NCBI RefSeq assembly: GCF_016714275.1
Contig: NZ_JADJNP010000002.1
Location: forward strand, 372,001-436,000
DNA from: Tessaracoccus sp.
GTDB taxonomy: Bacteria; Actinomycetota; Actinomycetes; Propionibacteriales; Propionibacteriaceae
DNA: 64,000 nucleotides
Reading direction: 5' to 3'
Shown: positions 24,915 to 32,635 of the stretch, one piece after another
How positions within the stretch are numbered: position 1 is the stretch's first letter
Layout of the letters: every line of letters begins with the position of its first letter
Program-made: the position numbers and the translations under genes
Notes under the pieces: generated by a model
The model's database searches: none
The model's input: the letters and a program-made list of their open reading frames with translations, nothing else
What the model was told of the DNA's origin: nothing

Positions 24915-26915
24915 TCACGCCTCCTTCAGGATGTCGACGATCTCCTGCACGGAACCGGCCCGTTCGAGCCTGTCAACCTGCTCCAGGTTGCTGAAGGTGA
25001 TCGCAACCCTCTGCAGGATATCCATGTGGGTGTTGTTCGCGCCCGCGATCCCGACGACGAACTTCACCGTATTGCCGTTCCAGTCGATGCCCTGCGGGTA
25101 CCGCACGAACGACATGGTGGAACGCTTCACCGAGTCCTTGGCCTCGTTGGTGCCGTGCGGGATGGCGAGGAAGTTACCCATGTAGGTCGAGACCAACTCC
25201 TCGCGCTCGTGCATCGCGGCCACGTAGGCCGCGTCGACGCCGCCCGTGGCAACCAACAGGTTCCCGGCCTCCGTGATGGCGGAGGCCGCGTCGGTGGCGG
25301 AGCCGGAGAGCACGACGGACTCCGCGGCGAGTACCTCGGAGCCGACGTCGGCGGAGCGGGCCGGGGTCTCCTCGACCGGGGCGGGGGCCGGCGCGGGCTG
25401 CGCGTCGGTGGCATGCGAGTCGACGACCATCTGGAGCACCTCGTCGTAGCGAGGAGAGTTCATGAAGTTGTCCACGAACACGGCGACGGCGCTCGGCGCG
25501 AGCGCGGTGGCGCGCTCCCCCAGCTCGCGCTGCGTGACCAGGACGTCGATGTTGTCCTCGAGGTTGCGCACCGCCTTGTTGATCACGGTGACGTTGCCGT
25601 ACCCGGCGTCCTTGATCTTCTTGCGCAGCACGCTGGCGCCCATGGCGCTGGAGCCCATGCCCGCATCGCAGGCGAAGACGATCGAGGTGATCGGGCCGGA
25701 GACCGCAGGCGCCCCGCCGTCTCCCAGCATGGACAACGCGTCCGACTTCTTGCCCTTGTTGGCCTGGGTCTGGGCAATGGCCGCGGAAAGGTCGCCTGCA
25801 TCGCCCTTCTCCAGGTCACCCTTGCGTGAGAGCCGGAGGATGAAGGCAGCAACCAGGAAGGTCACCGTCGCCGACAGCAGGACGGACAAGATCACGCCCA
25901 GATAGGAGTCCGAGGCGGTCTGGAACATCACCGCTAGGAAGGAGCCCGGCGCGGCGGGGCCACGCAGACCCGCTCCGAAGACCATGTTGGTGGTGACGCC
26001 GGTCATGCCGCCCAGAATCATCGCGATCAGCAGCTGGGGCTTCATCAGCACGTAGGGGAAGTAGATCTCGTGGATACCACCGAGGAAGTGGATGATCGCG
26101 GCACCCGGGGCGGAGGCCCGTGCGGCTCCCAAACCGAAGACGGAGAAGGCGAGGAGCAGGCCGAGGCCGGGGCCGGGGTTGGCCTCCAGCAGGAACAGGA
26201 TCGACTTGCCGTCGACGTCCAACTGAGCGGTTCCCAGCGGGGTGAGCACGCCGTGGTTGATGGCGTTGTTCAGGAAGAACACCTTGGCGGGCTCGATCAC
26301 GATGCTGACCAGCGGCAGGAGACCCGTCTCGATCAGCCAGCCCACGGCCGAGCCGAGGACGTCCATGATCACGTTGACGAGGCGGGCGACGGCCGTGAAA
26401 CCGAACAACATCATCAGGAAACCGGCGATGCCGGCAGAGAACATGTCAACCAGCATCTCAAAGCCCGCACGGACCTTGCCTGCCCACAGCGCGTCGAGCT
26501 TCTTCATGACCCACGCGCTCAGCGGGCCCATGATCATGGCGCCGATGAACATGTGGATCTGGCCGAGCTGGTTCGCTCCCTCAGGCAGCGTGGCGTTGAA
26601 CTGCGCGATCAGGTGGTCCGAGCCGACGATGGCGCCCATGGTTCCGAGCACACCCACGACGCCGCCGCGGAAGTCGTAGACCATCCGGCCACCCGTGTTG
26701 GCGATCACCAGGGGCAGCAGGTAGTGGATGGTGGGGCCCACCATCAACGCGAGGGACGCGTTGGGGAGCCAACCGACGTCGATGAAGAGCGCCGTCAAAA
26801 GCCCCCAGGCAATCAATGCGGGGATGTTCGGCATGATCATGCCGGAGAGGAAGGTCCCGAACTTCTGGACGGCGACCCGCGCGCCCCCTCCAGATCGGGT
26901 GGTGGTGACACTCAT
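24915..26915 (-). CDS. mtlA: PTS mannitol-type enzyme IICBA
   Basis: 666 aa with three domains in order. EIIC (about 15-345) carries the membrane helices and HFLGGIHEIYFPYVLMKP, the mannitol-family signature containing GIHE. EIIB (about 410-500) has the phosphocysteine in FACDAGMGSSAMG. EIIA (about 520-665) has the phosphohistidine in LAIPHGTNEA. It imports and phosphorylates a hexitol using HPr-phosphate. First gene of a four-gene operon; an AGGAG site precedes the ATG. The family assignment is firm; mannitol itself as substrate is less so, given the downstream enzymes. Confidence 0.92.
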   Translation of the reverse strand: MSVTTTRSGGGARVAVQKFGTFLSGMIMPNIPALIAWGLLTALFIDVGWLPNASLALMVGPTIHYLLPLVIANTGGRMVYDFRGGVVGVLGTMGAIVGSDHLIAQFNATLPEGANQLGQIHMFIGAMIMGPLSAWVMKKLDALWAGKVRAGFEMLVDMFSAGIAGFLMMLFGFTAVARLVNVIMDVLGSAVGWLIETGLLPLVSIVIEPAKVFFLNNAINHGVLTPLGTAQLDVDGKSILFLLEANPGPGLGLLLAFSVFGLGAARASAPGAAIIHFLGGIHEIYFPYVLMKPQLLIAMILGGMTGVTTNMVFGAGLRGPAAPGSFLAVMFQTASDSYLGVILSVLLSATVTFLVAAFILRLSRKGDLEKGDAGDLSAAIAQTQANKGKKSDALSMLGDGGAPAVSGPITSIVFACDAGMGSSAMGASVLRKKIKDAGYGNVTVINKAVRNLEDNIDVLVTQRELGERATALAPSAVAVFVDNFMNSPRYDEVLQMVVDSHATDAQPAPAPAPVEETPARSADVGSEVLAAESVVLSGSATDAASAITEAGNLLVATGGVDAAYVAAMHEREELVSTYMGNFLAIPHGTNEAKDSVKRSTMSFVRYPQGIDWNGNTVKFVVGIAGANNTHMDILQRVAITFSNLEQVDRLERAGSVQEIVDILKEA

Positions 26916-26965
26916 GAGTAACTCCTGTTGCTCCCGGCGACACTTCTTCGCGACGCCGCTGCTCC

Positions 26966-26994
26966 ATCTTCCCCATATTCAGACATTCTGTCAA
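26966..26994 (-). promoter_or_regulatory. promoter of the PTS operon
   Basis: A perfect -35 TTGACA (26989-26994, minus strand) and a weak -10 GAAGAT (26966-26971) are separated by 17 nt. Transcription would start about 44 nt before the PTS ATG. A weak -10 fits a regulated promoter. Confidence 0.55.
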
Positions 26995-26999
26995 CCATT

Positions 27000-27017
27000 T
27001 TCCCTGTTTTTACCTGT
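27000..27017. promoter_or_regulatory. candidate DeoR-type operator: 10-bp-spaced direct repeats
   Basis: TTCCCTGT (27000-27007) and TTACCTGT (27010-27017) repeat with one helical turn spacing, immediately upstream of the -35 box of the PTS operon. Spaced direct repeats are the usual DeoR-family target. Only two clear copies are seen. Confidence 0.4.
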
Positions 27018-27117
27018 GTTCACGTTCTTTTGAGAGACGCCGGTCCGCCTTCAGTGCCAACTCGCGGAACTCCGGACGGGGATGTGAGACGTTGCGTTTC
27101 CAGACCAGGACGTGAAA

Positions 27118-27149
27118 AACCGGGGCCTGCGTCTCCGCAGGCCCCGGTT
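27118..27149 (-). terminator. rho-independent terminator of ilvBNC
   Basis: Perfect 14-bp stem AACCGGGGCCTGCG with its complement, 4-nt loop, followed on the minus strand by a run of five T. It lies 16 nt after the ilvC stop codon. Confidence 0.9.
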
Positions 27150-27165
27150 CAGGTCATCGCGCGCC

Positions 27166-28194
27166 TCAGCGGGCGGCGGAGCCCTCCACGTAGTCGGTGT
27201 CGGTGGTCTCCACCCAGCTCATCAGCTTGCGCAGCTCGCGGCCGGTGGCCTCGATCGGGTGCGCCTCGCCCTTCGCGCGGAGCTCCTTGAACTCGGGAGC
27301 GCCGGCGTCCTGGTCATCGATGAAGCGCTTCGCGAAGGCACCGGTCTGGATGTCGGTGAGGACGGCCTTCATGTTCTCCTTGACGCGGGCGTCGATGACG
27401 CGCGGGCCGGAGACGTAGTCGCCGTACTCGGCGGTGTCCGAGACGCTCCAACGCTGCTTGGCGATGCCGCCCTCGTACATGAGGTCGACGATCAGCTTCA
27501 GCTCGTGCAGGCACTCGAAGTAGGCGACCTCGGGCTGATAGCCCGCCTCGGTGAGGACCTCGAAGCCGGCCTGGACCAGCGCGGACGCACCGCCGCAGAG
27601 CACGGCCTGCTCGCCGAACAGGTCGGTCTCGCACTCCTCGGTGAAGGTGGTCTTGATGCCGCCCGCGCGGAGCGCACCGATGGCCTTGGCGTAGCTGAGC
27701 GCCAGCGGCCAGGCGTTGCCGCTGGCGTCGACCTCCACGGCGATGATCGCGGGCACACCGCGGCCGTTGGCGTACTCGCGGCGCACCAGGTGGCCGGGGC
27801 CCTTCGGGGCGACCATGCAGACGTCGACGCCCTCAGGCGGGGTGATGTAGCCGAAGCGGATGTTGAAGCCGTGCGCGAAGAAGAGCGCGTCGCCTGCGGC
27901 GAGGTGCGGCTCGATCTCCTCCTTGTAAAGGGTGCGCTGGACCTGGTCGGGCGCCAGGATCATGATCAGGTCGGCCTCCTCGACGGCTTCGGCGACGGGA
28001 AGGACACGCAGGCCCTCGGCCTCGGCCTTGGCCGCCGACGGCGAGCCCGGACGCAGGCCGACGCGCACGTCGACGCCCGAGTCGCGCAGGCTCAGCGCGT
28101 GCGCGTGACCCTGCGAGCCGTAGCCGATGACGGCAACGCTGCGCGACTGGATGATCGACAGGTCGGCGTCATTGTCGTAGAACATTTCTGCCAT
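27166..28194 (-). CDS. ilvC: ketol-acid reductoisomerase
   Basis: 342 aa, short class I KARI. NADP-binding IGYGSQGHAHALSLRDSG near residue 23; Mg-binding Asp/Glu region DLFGEQAVLCGG near residue 190 and YFECLHELKLIVDLMYEGG near 225; SDTAEYGDYVSGPRVID near 249. It converts acetolactate and acetohydroxybutyrate to the dihydroxy acids. Last gene of ilvBNC, 28 nt after ilvN, with its own AGGAGA site and followed by a clear terminator. Confidence 0.97.
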   Translation of the reverse strand: MAEMFYDNDADLSIIQSRSVAVIGYGSQGHAHALSLRDSGVDVRVGLRPGSPSAAKAEAEGLRVLPVAEAVEEADLIMILAPDQVQRTLYKEEIEPHLAAGDALFFAHGFNIRFGYITPPEGVDVCMVAPKGPGHLVRREYANGRGVPAIIAVEVDASGNAWPLALSYAKAIGALRAGGIKTTFTEECETDLFGEQAVLCGGASALVQAGFEVLTEAGYQPEVAYFECLHELKLIVDLMYEGGIAKQRWSVSDTAEYGDYVSGPRVIDARVKENMKAVLTDIQTGAFAKRFIDDQDAGAPEFKELRAKGEAHPIEATGRELRKLMSWVETTDTDYVEGSAAR

Positions 28195-28222
28195 GGGTGG
28201 GTTCTCCTAAGGTCTGGGGTTG

Positions 28223-28726
28223 TTATCTGTTCTTCTCGGCGAGGATCTTCGTGCCACGGCCCAGCGCGACCTGACCCGACTGGACCAGTTCGACGATGCC
28301 GTGCGGCGCGAGCATCTCGAGCAGCGCCGCAAGCTTATCGGTGCTCCCCGTCGCCTCGATCGTGATGGTCGTGGCCGACACGTCGACGGCCTTGCCGCGG
28401 AAGAGGCTCACGACATCGATCACCTGGCTGCGGGTTGCGGCGTCCGCGCGCACCTTGACAAGGACCATCTCGCGTTGCACGGAGCTGGGGCCGAGCTCGA
28501 GGACCTTGCGGACCTCGATGAGCTTGTTCAGCTGCTTGACGATCTGCTCCAGCGCGGCGTCGTCCTCCACCTGGGCGACGACCGTCATGCGAGAGATCTC
28601 CTCGCGCTCGGTTGGGCCAACGGCGAGCGACTCGATGTTGAAGCCGCGGCGCGAGAACAGCGCGGCGATCCGGGTGAGGACGCCGGGGCGGTTCGACACG
28701 AGGATCGAGAGGGTGTGGTTCTTCAT
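28223..28726 (-). CDS. ilvN: acetolactate synthase, regulatory small subunit
   Basis: 167 aa. ACT domain at the N-terminus (TLSILVSNRPGVLTRIAALF, then RRGFNIESLAVGPTE) that binds valine for feedback inhibition, followed by the ALS small-subunit C-terminal domain. The ATG overlaps the ilvB stop by one base (TGATG), with GAGGAAA upstream, giving translational coupling and balanced subunits. The frame stays open far upstream but that part is out-of-frame ilvB. Confidence 0.96.
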   Translation of the reverse strand: MKNHTLSILVSNRPGVLTRIAALFSRRGFNIESLAVGPTEREEISRMTVVAQVEDDAALEQIVKQLNKLIEVRKVLELGPSSVQREMVLVKVRADAATRSQVIDVVSLFRGKAVDVSATTITIEATGSTDKLAALLEMLAPHGIVELVQSGQVALGRGTKILAEKNR

Positions 28727-30468
28727 CACAGGATTTCCTCTTCCCAGTCGGGGGCCATATCGCGGGCCACGCGGATCTCGTCGTTGCTTGTGCCTGCGGG
28801 GACCATCGGCCACACCATGGCGTCCTTGTGGACCACGAACTCGATGACGACAGGGCGGTCGTTGATCTCGAGCGCCTTCGCGATCGCCTCGTCCATCTCC
28901 TCCTCGTTGGTGGCACGAAGCCCGACGCATCCCATCGCCTCGGCGAGCATCGGGAAGTTCGGCCACGACTCGGTGTTCAGGTCGGTGTGCGAGTAGCGGC
29001 CGTCGTAGAACAGCGACTGCCACTGGCGCACCATGCCGAGCGCGTTGTTGTTGATCACCGCGATCTTGATCGGGATGTTGTTGACGGCGCAGGTGACCAG
29101 CTCTTGGTTGGTCATCTGGAAGCAGCCGTCGCCGTCGATGCCCCACACCGTCGAGTCCGGGTTGGCCACCTTGGCGCCCATGGCTGCGGGAACACAGAAT
29201 CCCATGGTGCCGGCGCCACCGGAGTTGATCCACCGGGCGGGCTTCTCGTGCGGCAGGAAGTGGGCGGCCCACATCTGGTGCTGACCGACGCCCGCGGCGT
29301 AGATCGTGTCCGGCGGGCTGAGATCGCCGATCCGCTTGATGACCTCCTGCGGCGAGAGGCGGCCGTCGGGGGCCTCCTCCCAGCGCGGTTGGTAGCGCGC
29401 CTTCATGCCACCGAGGAGCCGACGCCACGCGTCGGCGTCCGGCTTCGGGTACGCCTCGATGGCCTCGTTCAGCTGCCGCAGCGTCTCGCGCACGTCGCCG
29501 ACGATCGGGACGTCGACCGGCTTGTTCTTACCGATCTCCGCCGGGTCGATGTCGGCGTGGATGACCTTCGCTTCGGGAGCAAACGAGTCGAGCTTGCCGG
29601 TGACGCGGTCGTCGAAGCGGGTACCGAGCGCGATGAGCAGGTCCGACTTCTGCAGCGCGCCGACGGCCGCGACCGTGCCGTGCATGCCGGGCATGCCCAT
29701 GTTCAGTTCGTGGCTGTCCGGGAACACGCCGCGCGCCATCAGCGTGGTGACGACGGGGATGTGCGTCTTGGCGACGAACTCGGCAAGTTCCTCATGGGCA
29801 CGAGCCAACGTGACGCCACCACCGACGTACAGGACGGGCCGCTGGGACTCGGAGATCATCTTGGCAGCCGCGCGGATCTGGCGCGTGTGCGGCTTGATGG
29901 TCGGCCGGTAGCCGGGGAGGTCCATCTCCTCGGGCCAGACGAACGGCGCCTTCGCGACGAGCGCGTCCTTGGCGACATCGACGAGAACCGGGCCGGGACG
30001 TCCAGTGGAGGCGATGTGGAACGCCTCCTTGATCGCAAGCGGGATCTCGTGCACGTCCTTGATCAGGAAGCTGTGCTTCGTGATCGGCATCGTGATGCCG
30101 CGGATGTCAGCCTCTTGGAACGCGTCCGTGCCGATCGCGGTGCTGTTGACCTGCCCCGTGATGGCGACGAGCGGCGTCGAGTCCATATAGGCGTTGCCGA
30201 TGGGCGTGACGAGGTTCGTCGCGCCAGGCCCCGAGGTCGCGATGCAGACGCCGACCCGGCCGGAGCTCATCGCGTACCCCTCGGCCGCGTGTCCGGCACC
30301 CTGCTCGTGCCGGACGAGGATGTGACGGATCTTCGAGTCGTAGAGAGGGTCGTACGCCGGAAGGATGGCGCCGCCTGGGATGCCGAAGGCTACATCGACT
30401 CCCATTCTCTCAAGCGACGCCACGAGCGCCTGTGCTCCCGTCATGATCTGACCGCTGTCCTGCGCCAT
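28726..30468 (-). CDS. ilvB: acetolactate synthase, catalytic large subunit
   Basis: 580 aa ThDP enzyme. The catalytic Glu region IRHILVRHEQGAGHAAEGYA is near residue 50; an FAD-binding middle domain follows; the ThDP motif begins at GIDGDGCFQMTNQEL near residue 440 and runs to NNNALGMVRQWQ. It joins two pyruvates, or pyruvate with 2-oxobutyrate, as the first common BCAA step. The ATG has AGGGAGAGG upstream. The in-frame extension above it reads through the leader and attenuator and is not coding. Confidence 0.96.
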   Translation of the reverse strand: MAQDSGQIMTGAQALVASLERMGVDVAFGIPGGAILPAYDPLYDSKIRHILVRHEQGAGHAAEGYAMSSGRVGVCIATSGPGATNLVTPIGNAYMDSTPLVAITGQVNSTAIGTDAFQEADIRGITMPITKHSFLIKDVHEIPLAIKEAFHIASTGRPGPVLVDVAKDALVAKAPFVWPEEMDLPGYRPTIKPHTRQIRAAAKMISESQRPVLYVGGGVTLARAHEELAEFVAKTHIPVVTTLMARGVFPDSHELNMGMPGMHGTVAAVGALQKSDLLIALGTRFDDRVTGKLDSFAPEAKVIHADIDPAEIGKNKPVDVPIVGDVRETLRQLNEAIEAYPKPDADAWRRLLGGMKARYQPRWEEAPDGRLSPQEVIKRIGDLSPPDTIYAAGVGQHQMWAAHFLPHEKPARWINSGGAGTMGFCVPAAMGAKVANPDSTVWGIDGDGCFQMTNQELVTCAVNNIPIKIAVINNNALGMVRQWQSLFYDGRYSHTDLNTESWPNFPMLAEAMGCVGLRATNEEEMDEAIAKALEINDRPVVIEFVVHKDAMVWPMVPAGTSNDEIRVARDMAPDWEEEIL

Positions 30469-30514
30469 TGCCTCTCCCTTCCTACGTTGGTTGGCTCGAT
30501 TGGGTGATTCCAAG

Positions 30515-30539
30515 AAAAAACCCCCGTCGCCCGATGGGG
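30515..30539 (-). terminator. attenuator terminator in the ilvB leader
   Basis: On the minus strand, stem CCCCATCG / CGACGGGG (one A-C mismatch) is followed by six T. It lies between the leader peptide and ilvB, so it would stop transcription before the structural genes. Upstream, CACACG (30565-30570 complement) and CGTGTG (30541-30546) offer a competing long stem. Confidence 0.75.
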
Positions 30540-30582
30540 CACACGAGGGAGCGCAACGGAAACCGTGTGGTTCGCGATGCGC

Positions 30583-30612
30583 TAGTTGTCTACTACGAGC
30601 CTGGTGAGCATG
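30583..30612 (-). CDS. ilvBNC leader peptide (branched-chain attenuator)
   Basis: Nine codons, MLTRLVVDN then TAG. Four of the nine residues are Leu or Val, with two adjacent Val codons and two Leu codons, the composition expected of a ribosome-stalling leader peptide for a BCAA operon. A terminator hairpin with a T-run and alternative pairings follow before ilvB. There is no Shine-Dalgarno; the predicted transcription start falls at or one base before the ATG, so the peptide is probably read from a leaderless transcript. Streptomyces and Corynebacterium ilv operons have comparable leader peptides. Confidence 0.75.
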
Positions 30613-30619
30613 GCCCATA

Positions 30620-30648
30620 CCTTGGTCGTTCGACGGCTCCGTGTCAAG
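30620..30648 (-). promoter_or_regulatory. ilvBNC promoter
   Basis: A perfect -35 TTGACA (30643-30648, minus strand) and, 17 nt on, a weak -10 CAAGGT (30620-30625). The predicted start is within 1-2 nt of the leader-peptide ATG at 30612. Confidence 0.55.
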
Positions 30649-30680
30649 GCGGCCGCGCGCGGGTCCCGGAATATGAGAAA

Positions 30681-30710
30681 GCGGGCCGGGAACCGAAGTT
30701 CCCGACCCGC
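30681..30710 (-). terminator. terminator of the 155-aa membrane protein gene
   Basis: Long stem GCGGGxCGGGAAC with its complement, one mismatch, 4-nt loop, followed by TTTCT on the minus strand. It separates this gene from the ilv promoter downstream. Confidence 0.75.
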
Positions 30711-30721
30711 CGTCCGAGAGG

Positions 30722-30742
30722 TCCCGCGGATAGGTGGCACCT
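30722..30742. repeat. dispersed 21-bp repeat, copy 1
   Basis: TCCCGCGGATAGGTGGCACCT, with its single difference from copy 2 at position 11 (T for G). It lies in the gap between the membrane-protein gene and its terminator. Two more copies lie 1.9 kb away next to hisF. Confidence 0.5.
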
Positions 30743-30764
30743 CTAGATCGCTATGCGACGAGGA

Positions 30765-31232
30765 TCACTCCGCGGAGCGGATGGTGGTCAGCGCCCAGCC
30801 GATGAGGCCGACGATCAGGCCGAGGCCCATGACCAGCGCGGCGACACCGAAGGCGATGACCGAGCTGAACAGCGAGGCGCGCAGGAACGAGGCGTTCATG
30901 ACGGTTGCGCGCTGCGTGCGGAAGTTCTCCTCCGCCTCGGCGTCACCCTTTTCCTTGGCCTCGTTGGCCAGGGCGCCGAGCTCGGCGTAGGTCTTGCCGT
31001 CGGTGCCGGCAAGGGCGTGGTGGTTGATGATGTCGGCCTGCGCGTACGCGCTCAGCGGGCCGGCGACCGGCTTGCCTGCGAACATTCCGCCCATGAACGC
31101 GGAGTCACCGGGAACGGTGATGGCCTCCGCCTTCAGCTGGGCGGCGACGGTGGCGTAGGTGGCGGCACCGGCGATGATCATGACAATTCCGGCGATGATC
31201 GACAGTACGCCGACAGTTTTGGTGGCCTTCAT
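30765..31232 (-). CDS. hypothetical two-helix membrane protein, 155 aa
   Basis: One helix at about residues 8-30 (VGVLSIIAGIVMIIAGAATY) and one at about 125-148 (AFGVAALVMGLGLIVGLIGW) enclose an extracytoplasmic or periplasmic loop of about 90 residues that is Ala/Glu-rich with a short charged helix (NEAKEKGDAEAEENFRTQR). This pattern is common in actinobacterial membrane proteins of unknown role. AAAGGGA precedes the ATG and a strong terminator follows, so it is probably monocistronic. Confidence 0.8.
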   Translation of the reverse strand: MKATKTVGVLSIIAGIVMIIAGAATYATVAAQLKAEAITVPGDSAFMGGMFAGKPVAGPLSAYAQADIINHHALAGTDGKTYAELGALANEAKEKGDAEAEENFRTQRATVMNASFLRASLFSSVIAFGVAALVMGLGLIVGLIGWALTTIRSAE

Positions 31233-31383
31233 GTGAGGTCCCTTTCTTCAGTTTCGGAGGCTCGTCCACGCCTCGCTAGAAACCATCTAAGCAGGCACCT
31301 TCGTTCCCGCGACGCCGGGGAGACTTAATCCAGATAAACCGTAGATACGCGGTTGACGAGGCACGTTGCCTGCGCCGACGGCG

Positions 31384-31779
31384 TCATCCTTGGTTGATGC
31401 GGCGCCACACGTCGTCGAGGTCCGCCGTGACGGTCGTCTTCAGGCGCGAGAGTCCCGGGGAACTGTCCCACCGCGGCAGCACGTGGACGTGCGCGTGGAA
31501 GACCTCCTGGCCCGACGCGGCGCCCGCGTTCGACACGACGTTGCACGCGTCGGCGCCCAGGCGCTCCTTCAGCAGACGCCCCACCCGGGCGACGGCAGGC
31601 GCCACCTCAGCGAGGATGGCGTCGTCCTCGAGCACGTCGACGGCGTGGCGCTTCGGGATCACGAGTGTGTGTCCCTCCTGCCAGGGCGCGATGTCGAGGA
31701 ACGCGTACGCGGCCTCATCCTCGTAGACCTTCTTCGACGGGATGTCCCCGGCGGCGATGGCACAGAACAGGCAGTCCAT
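31384..31779 (-). CDS. HIT-family nucleotide hydrolase/transferase
   Basis: 131 aa. Histidine triad H95-A-H97-V-H99 followed by LPR; N-terminal zinc-like CLFCAIAAGDIPS and GHTLVIPKRH. HIT proteins of this HinT group cleave adenosine phosphoramidates. AGGGAGAG lies before the ATG, 19 nt after the hisF stop, so it is the second gene of a hisF-HIT pair. The pairing of an HIT gene with histidine genes recurs in actinobacteria, but a role in histidine synthesis is not shown. Confidence 0.9.
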   Translation of the reverse strand: MDCLFCAIAAGDIPSKKVYEDEAAYAFLDIAPWQEGHTLVIPKRHAVDVLEDDAILAEVAPAVARVGRLLKERLGADACNVVSNAGAASGQEVFHAHVHVLPRWDSSPGLSRLKTTVTADLDDVWRRINQG

Positions 31780-31798
31780 GGTCTCTCCCTCTGTCCGA

Positions 31799-32560
31799 TC
31801 AGCGAACCGCGAAGCCGGCGGCGCGGAGACCGTCCTTGACGTCCGCGATCGTCAGCGTCTCGTAGTGGAAAACGCTCGCGGCGAGCAGTGCGTCGGCCCC
31901 GGCTGCCGCGGCGCGCACGAAGTGCTCGACGGTGCCCGCGCCGCCCGAGGCGATCAGCGGCACGTCCGCGACCTCCCTCACATCGCGGATCATATCGATG
32001 TCGAAGCCGTCGGTGGTGCCGTCGGCATCCATGGAGTTGAGCAGGATCTCGCCGACGCCACGCGCACACGCCTCCTTCGTCCAAGCAACCGCGTCCACGC
32101 CCGCGGAGCGGCGTCCGCCGTGGGTCGTGACGCCGTATCCCGACGGCATGCCCGGTTCTCGCCGGGCGTCGACCGACAGCACGAGGACCTGGTTGCCGAA
32201 CACGGCCGCGATCTCGTCGATCACCTCGGGTCGCGCGAGCGCGCCGGTGTTGATGCCCACCTTGTCGGCGCCGGAGCGCAGCAGCAGGTCGACGTCCTCG
32301 ACCGAGCGCACTCCCCCGCCGACGGTGAGCGGGATGAAAACTGTCTCGGCACAGCGGGCAACCATGTCGCGCGTGGTGGCGCGGCCGTCGGACGAGGCGG
32401 AGATGTCGAGGAAGGTCAGCTCGTCGGCGCCCGCGGCCGAGTACCGCGCTGCGAGCTCGACGGGGTCGCCCGCGTCGCGCAGGTTGCGGAAATTGACGCC
32501 CTTGACCACACGACCGTCGTGGACGTCGAGGCAGGGGATGACGCGCAGCGCTACCGACAT
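31799..32560 (-). CDS. hisF: imidazole glycerol phosphate synthase, cyclase subunit
   Basis: 253 aa TIM barrel. Catalytic Asp in IPCLDVHDGRVVKGVNF (D12), the second Asp in LVLSVDARREPG, and the C-terminal phosphate loop ASGGAGTVEHF. It closes the imidazole ring using ammonia from HisH. No other his gene is in the window. TAGGGT ends 6 nt before the ATG with no Shine-Dalgarno, so its transcript is probably leaderless. Confidence 0.96.
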   Translation of the reverse strand: MSVALRVIPCLDVHDGRVVKGVNFRNLRDAGDPVELAARYSAAGADELTFLDISASSDGRATTRDMVARCAETVFIPLTVGGGVRSVEDVDLLLRSGADKVGINTGALARPEVIDEIAAVFGNQVLVLSVDARREPGMPSGYGVTTHGGRRSAGVDAVAWTKEACARGVGEILLNSMDADGTTDGFDIDMIRDVREVADVPLIASGGAGTVEHFVRAAAAGADALLAASVFHYETLTIADVKDGLRAAGFAVR

Positions 32561-32576
32561 GGCCTCACCCTAGTGC

Positions 32577-32597
32577 TCCCGCGGAGAGGTGGCACCT
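32577..32597. repeat. dispersed 21-bp repeat, copy 2
   Basis: TCCCGCGGAGAGGTGGCACCT, just upstream of the hisF promoter; one base different from copy 1 near 30.7 kb. Confidence 0.5.
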
Positions 32598-32605
32598 CGT
32601 AGAGG

Positions 32606-32624
32606 TCCTGCGGAGAGGTGGCAC
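32606..32624. repeat. dispersed repeat, copy 3
   Basis: TCCTGCGGAGAGGTGGCAC, 8 nt after copy 2 in the same orientation, between hisF and helY. Confidence 0.5.
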
Positions 32625-32635
32625 GTCCCTAAGGC

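Noticed and set aside
30468..30618. N-terminal extension of ilvB through the leader
   Set aside because: It would read through the attenuator hairpin; ilvB has a good ribosome binding site at 30468 and the family N-terminus starts there.
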